A stretch of DNA of 5,621 nucleotides from JBMNQI01 sp050944055. Its GTDB lineage: Bacteria; Bacillota; Clostridia; Oscillospirales; Oscillospiraceae. Position numbers and translations under genes: made by a program. The notes beneath the pieces are model-generated. The model was not told the origin of the DNA, ran no database searches, and saw only the letters and a list, made by a program, of their open reading frames with translations. Location: NCBI GenBank assembly GCA_050944055.1, contig JBMNQI010000091.1, forward strand, positions 1-5,621, in the 5' to 3' direction. Shown here in pieces: positions 3,498-5,621 of this stretch (its first letter is position 1; each line of letters starts with the position of its first letter).

Positions 3498-4865
3498 TCA
3501 ATCTGCCAATGCTTTCACCGCAGCCTGGAGGACAATGTTTGCAACAGGGCCTGCGACGCCGGCTCCGGAGCCTCCGTTTTCAATCATAACGACAAAGGCG
3601 AGCGGGTAGTCCTCATTCTTTATGAAGCCCGCGAACCACGCGTTGGGCGCGGCGCCGCCGCCCACTTCCGCCGTACCGGATTTCGCGCAAAGATACAGGC
3701 CGGGGAAATTGCCCTCGCCGTAATTTGAGACGACGTCGAAGTTCATCATATCGGCCAGCAGGCTCGCGGTTTCCTCCGACATGATTCTGCTTCCGGTCTT
3801 TTTGAAGTACAGCCCCGCGGGTATGCCGGCCTGAGTGGTAAGCTTTGAAATAAGCCGGGGGATAACGGGTTTTCCCCCGTTGGCTATCGCGCCCATATAC
3901 GTCATAAATGCGCACGGATTTGCAGTATCCGTATACTGCCCCGCGCCCGCCCACGCAAGGTCTGTATTCGAGGCTTCTGAAACGTCAAAGCTTCCCTCCG
4001 CGGTTTTTATGCCGTTAACCGTAACACCGCTGTTAAACCCGGCTTTATTCGCGTATTCCGCCAGCATATCCGGGCCCAGCTCCAGCGCGATGCTTGCAAA
4101 AGCGCAGTTGCAGGACTGGGCGAGAGCGGTCTTAAAATCTATAGTACCGTGCGCGCGGGGGCAGGTTACCGTCCCGTCGCCCGTATCTAAGCTGCCTTCG
4201 CAGTAAAACTCGCGTTCAAATATGTCGCTTATATTATCTATCGCGGCGGCGGCGGTTACGAGCTTAAAAACCGAGCCGGGAGTAAACGAAGAGGAGAGTA
4301 AGCGGTTTATATAGACTCCGCTTGAATCGCTTTCGTTTATTTCGGGAGGGTTGCCGGGGTCGAAGGCAGGAGAGCTGACCATGCAGATAATTTCTCCCGT
4401 CCTGTAATTATATACGCCTACTGTCCCGCTCCTGCCGTTGAGGGCGTTCAGCGCGGCGGCGCAAACAGATGCGTCAAGCGTTAGCCGGAGCTGATTCCCG
4501 CCGCCGTTAAGACTGTATATCCCGTTTAAAACATCGTATCCTGTAAGCTTGCCGGCAAACTTGCTCAGCGCGGAGGTCGAAATATTCCCGGCGGCGTCGC
4601 CAACCGCGTGGAGCGTTGCTTTACGTATCGCCGGATCCTCATTATACGAGTATTTGCCGTCCCCGGCCTCATAGAGCACAAGGCCGTTACGGTCGGATAT
4701 GCGCCCGGAGGTCAGGCTGCCGCCTTTATATATATGTCGGTTTGCGGGAAAGGAAACCCATGCGGAAGCTTTTACCGAGTAGACTATAGCAAATAAAATA
4801 AGCCCTAAACCCATAACGGCAGACAAAATATTAACAGCGCCTGCCCGCCGGGAGATCTTTTTCAA
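3498..4865 (-). CDS. Class B penicillin-binding protein (peptidoglycan D,D-transpeptidase)
   Basis: A membrane-anchored enzyme that crosslinks peptidoglycan stem peptides outside the membrane. The 455 residues begin with a basic tail (MKKISRR) and one membrane span at about 13-35. A short linking region follows (about 36-140), then the transpeptidase domain with all three active-site motifs: SVFK (198-201, nucleophile Ser198), SCN (251-253) and KSGTA (395-399). It is short for class B proteins: there is no PASTA domain and the N-terminal pedestal is reduced, as in the PbpA type that pairs with RodA in Actinobacteria. The TTG start (4865-4863) is chosen because an AAAGGA site lies at the right distance. 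The ATG ten bases upstream is in another frame. The gene follows the FtsW/RodA-family gene by 51 bases, and the two products probably act as a glycosyltransferase-transpeptidase pair. Division, elongation and sporulation roles cannot be separated here. Confidence 0.92.
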   Translation of the reverse strand: MKKISRRAGAVNILSAVMGLGLILFAIVYSVKASAWVSFPANRHIYKGGSLTSGRISDRNGLVLYEAGDGKYSYNEDPAIRKATLHAVGDAAGNISTSALSKFAGKLTGYDVLNGIYSLNGGGNQLRLTLDASVCAAALNALNGRSGTVGVYNYRTGEIICMVSSPAFDPGNPPEINESDSSGVYINRLLSSSFTPGSVFKLVTAAAAIDNISDIFEREFYCEGSLDTGDGTVTCPRAHGTIDFKTALAQSCNCAFASIALELGPDMLAEYANKAGFNSGVTVNGIKTAEGSFDVSEASNTDLAWAGAGQYTDTANPCAFMTYMGAIANGGKPVIPRLISKLTTQAGIPAGLYFKKTGSRIMSEETASLLADMMNFDVVSNYGEGNFPGLYLCAKSGTAEVGGGAAPNAWFAGFIKNEDYPLAFVVMIENGGSGAGVAGPVANIVLQAAVKALAD

Positions 4866-4916
4866 GTTGTGACATTCCTTTCAAAGCTCGGAAATAATCG
4901 TTCATACGCCGTAAAT

Positions 4917-5621
4917 TCATGCGGCTTCTTTCAGAGCTTTCGATATTAAGCTTTCCCTGGTATCCGCAGCTTTAATGAAGGCCAGAAGCCCCCAGCTTGA
5001 AATCATGCTGGTTCCGCCGTTTGATATAAACGGGAAGGTAACGCCTGTAAGCGGAAGAAAATCCACCGAGCCGAAAACGTTTAACGCGGTTTGAAACAGG
5101 AGCATGGTTATTGAGGCACAGGATGCGATGACATAGAACGACGAGCGCGACGCGCGGGAGCAGCGCACGGTATAAAGCGCAATACATATAAGTGAGATAA
5201 CGCAGCATGCGGCGATTATCAGGCCCCACTCCTCGCACAGCACTCCGAACACAAGGTCGGTGTCGGCCGCGGTTATGCTTTTGAGGAAGCCTTTTCCGGC
5301 TCCAAGGCCGAGCAGGCCGCCGCTGGCGGCGTACATCAGAGTCCTGGTCTGCTGGTAGCCCAAAGAATGTGCATAGTCCCATACGTGAAGCCATGCCGAA
5401 AACCGGTCGGCAATGTACGGCTTAATGCGAAGCGCGAGGAATCCGGCAAAACCGGTTCCGGCAATTATCAGAGATATGGTCGCAAGATCACCGGAGCGTA
5501 TAAACGCTATGACGATAAAAGCGGCAAAGAATATTAACGCAGTGCCGAAATCGCCCAACAGGGCTATAGTGCCTATGCATATGCCAGAAAACACTATAAA
5601 CAGGTTCAGGTTTCTCTTTGT
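4917..5621 (-). CDS. FtsW/RodA/SpoVE-family peptidoglycan glycosyltransferase (5' end outside window)
   Basis: A multispanning membrane protein of the SEDS family, which polymerises glycan strands from lipid II. The 234 visible residues are the C-terminal part; the frame is open to the right edge (TKRNLNLFIVFSG...), so the GTG at 5594 is internal. Landmarks are LGDFGTALIFF (fragment 22-32), AASGGLLGLGAGKGFL (98-112), DTDLVFGVLCEE (120-131), whose TD matches the conserved loop Asp needed for activity in RodA and FtsW, and GVTFPFISNGGTSM (193-206). Hydrophobic spans fall near 8-41, 48-65, 130-152, 162-184 and 198-216. A cognate class B transpeptidase follows 51 bases downstream. Which family branch it belongs to is not decidable from this part; the pair resembles FtsW/RodA-PBP pairs of Clostridia that lie outside the main division cluster. 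Confidence 0.93.
   Translation of the reverse strand, partial: TKRNLNLFIVFSGICIGTIALLGDFGTALIFFAAFIVIAFIRSGDLATISLIIAGTGFAGFLALRIKPYIADRFSAWLHVWDYAHSLGYQQTRTLMYAASGGLLGLGAGKGFLKSITAADTDLVFGVLCEEWGLIIAACCVISLICIALYTVRCSRASRSSFYVIASCASITMLLFQTALNVFGSVDFLPLTGVTFPFISNGGTSMISSWGLLAFIKAADTRESLISKALKEAA

Noticed and set aside
3835..4206. Open + strand frame opposite the transpeptidase gene
   Set aside because: It is a shadow of a GC-rich gene whose own frame carries all three catalytic motifs.

Overview
The window reads as chromosomal DNA from a Gram-positive member of the Bacillota, most like the Clostridia/Oscillospirales. The reasons are the compact infC-rpmI-rplT operon with an attenuator-type leader, strong GGAGG ribosome binding sites, a short class B penicillin-binding protein paired with an FtsW/RodA-family protein, and protein sequences that look clostridial. 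The assignment comes from reading the sequence; no search was run.

Layout. Bases 1-130 carry the last 42 codons of an unidentified + strand gene with AT-rich codon choice. Bases 131-541 hold no convincing gene. They contain two copies of a related hairpin (about 195-255 and 387-434), the first ending in a good T-tract, and a probable minus-strand terminator for the next gene. A complete tRNA-Leu(UAG) with encoded CCA lies on the minus strand (542-626), with a near-consensus promoter just upstream. Diverging from it on the + strand is a pyridoxal/pyridoxamine kinase (804-1646).

The kinase stop overlaps a consensus sigma-A promoter (TTGACA-17 bp-TATAAT, 1636-1664). This drives a structured leader of about 150 nt with an intrinsic terminator, then infC (IF3), rpmI (L35) and rplT (L20). 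The spacing of the IF3 ribosome binding site points to an AUA start codon at 1823, not the in-frame TTG at 1832. The leader is probably an L20-responsive attenuator. Bases 3008-3497 hold no confident gene. They contain the operon terminator, an AT-rich stretch rich in hairpins, a possible short coding remnant on the minus strand, and the terminator of the opposing operon.

From 3498 to the right edge the minus strand encodes a cell-wall pair: an FtsW/RodA/SpoVE-family glycosyltransferase (5' end outside the window) followed 51 nt later by a 455-residue class B transpeptidase. Such pairs polymerise and crosslink peptidoglycan together.

Most of the window is ordinary housekeeping DNA. I did not find a wholly new system. 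The points most worth a second look are the infC leader with its competing pairings and non-canonical start, the duplicated hairpin element at the left, and the structured, possibly degenerate intergenic region around 3150-3430.
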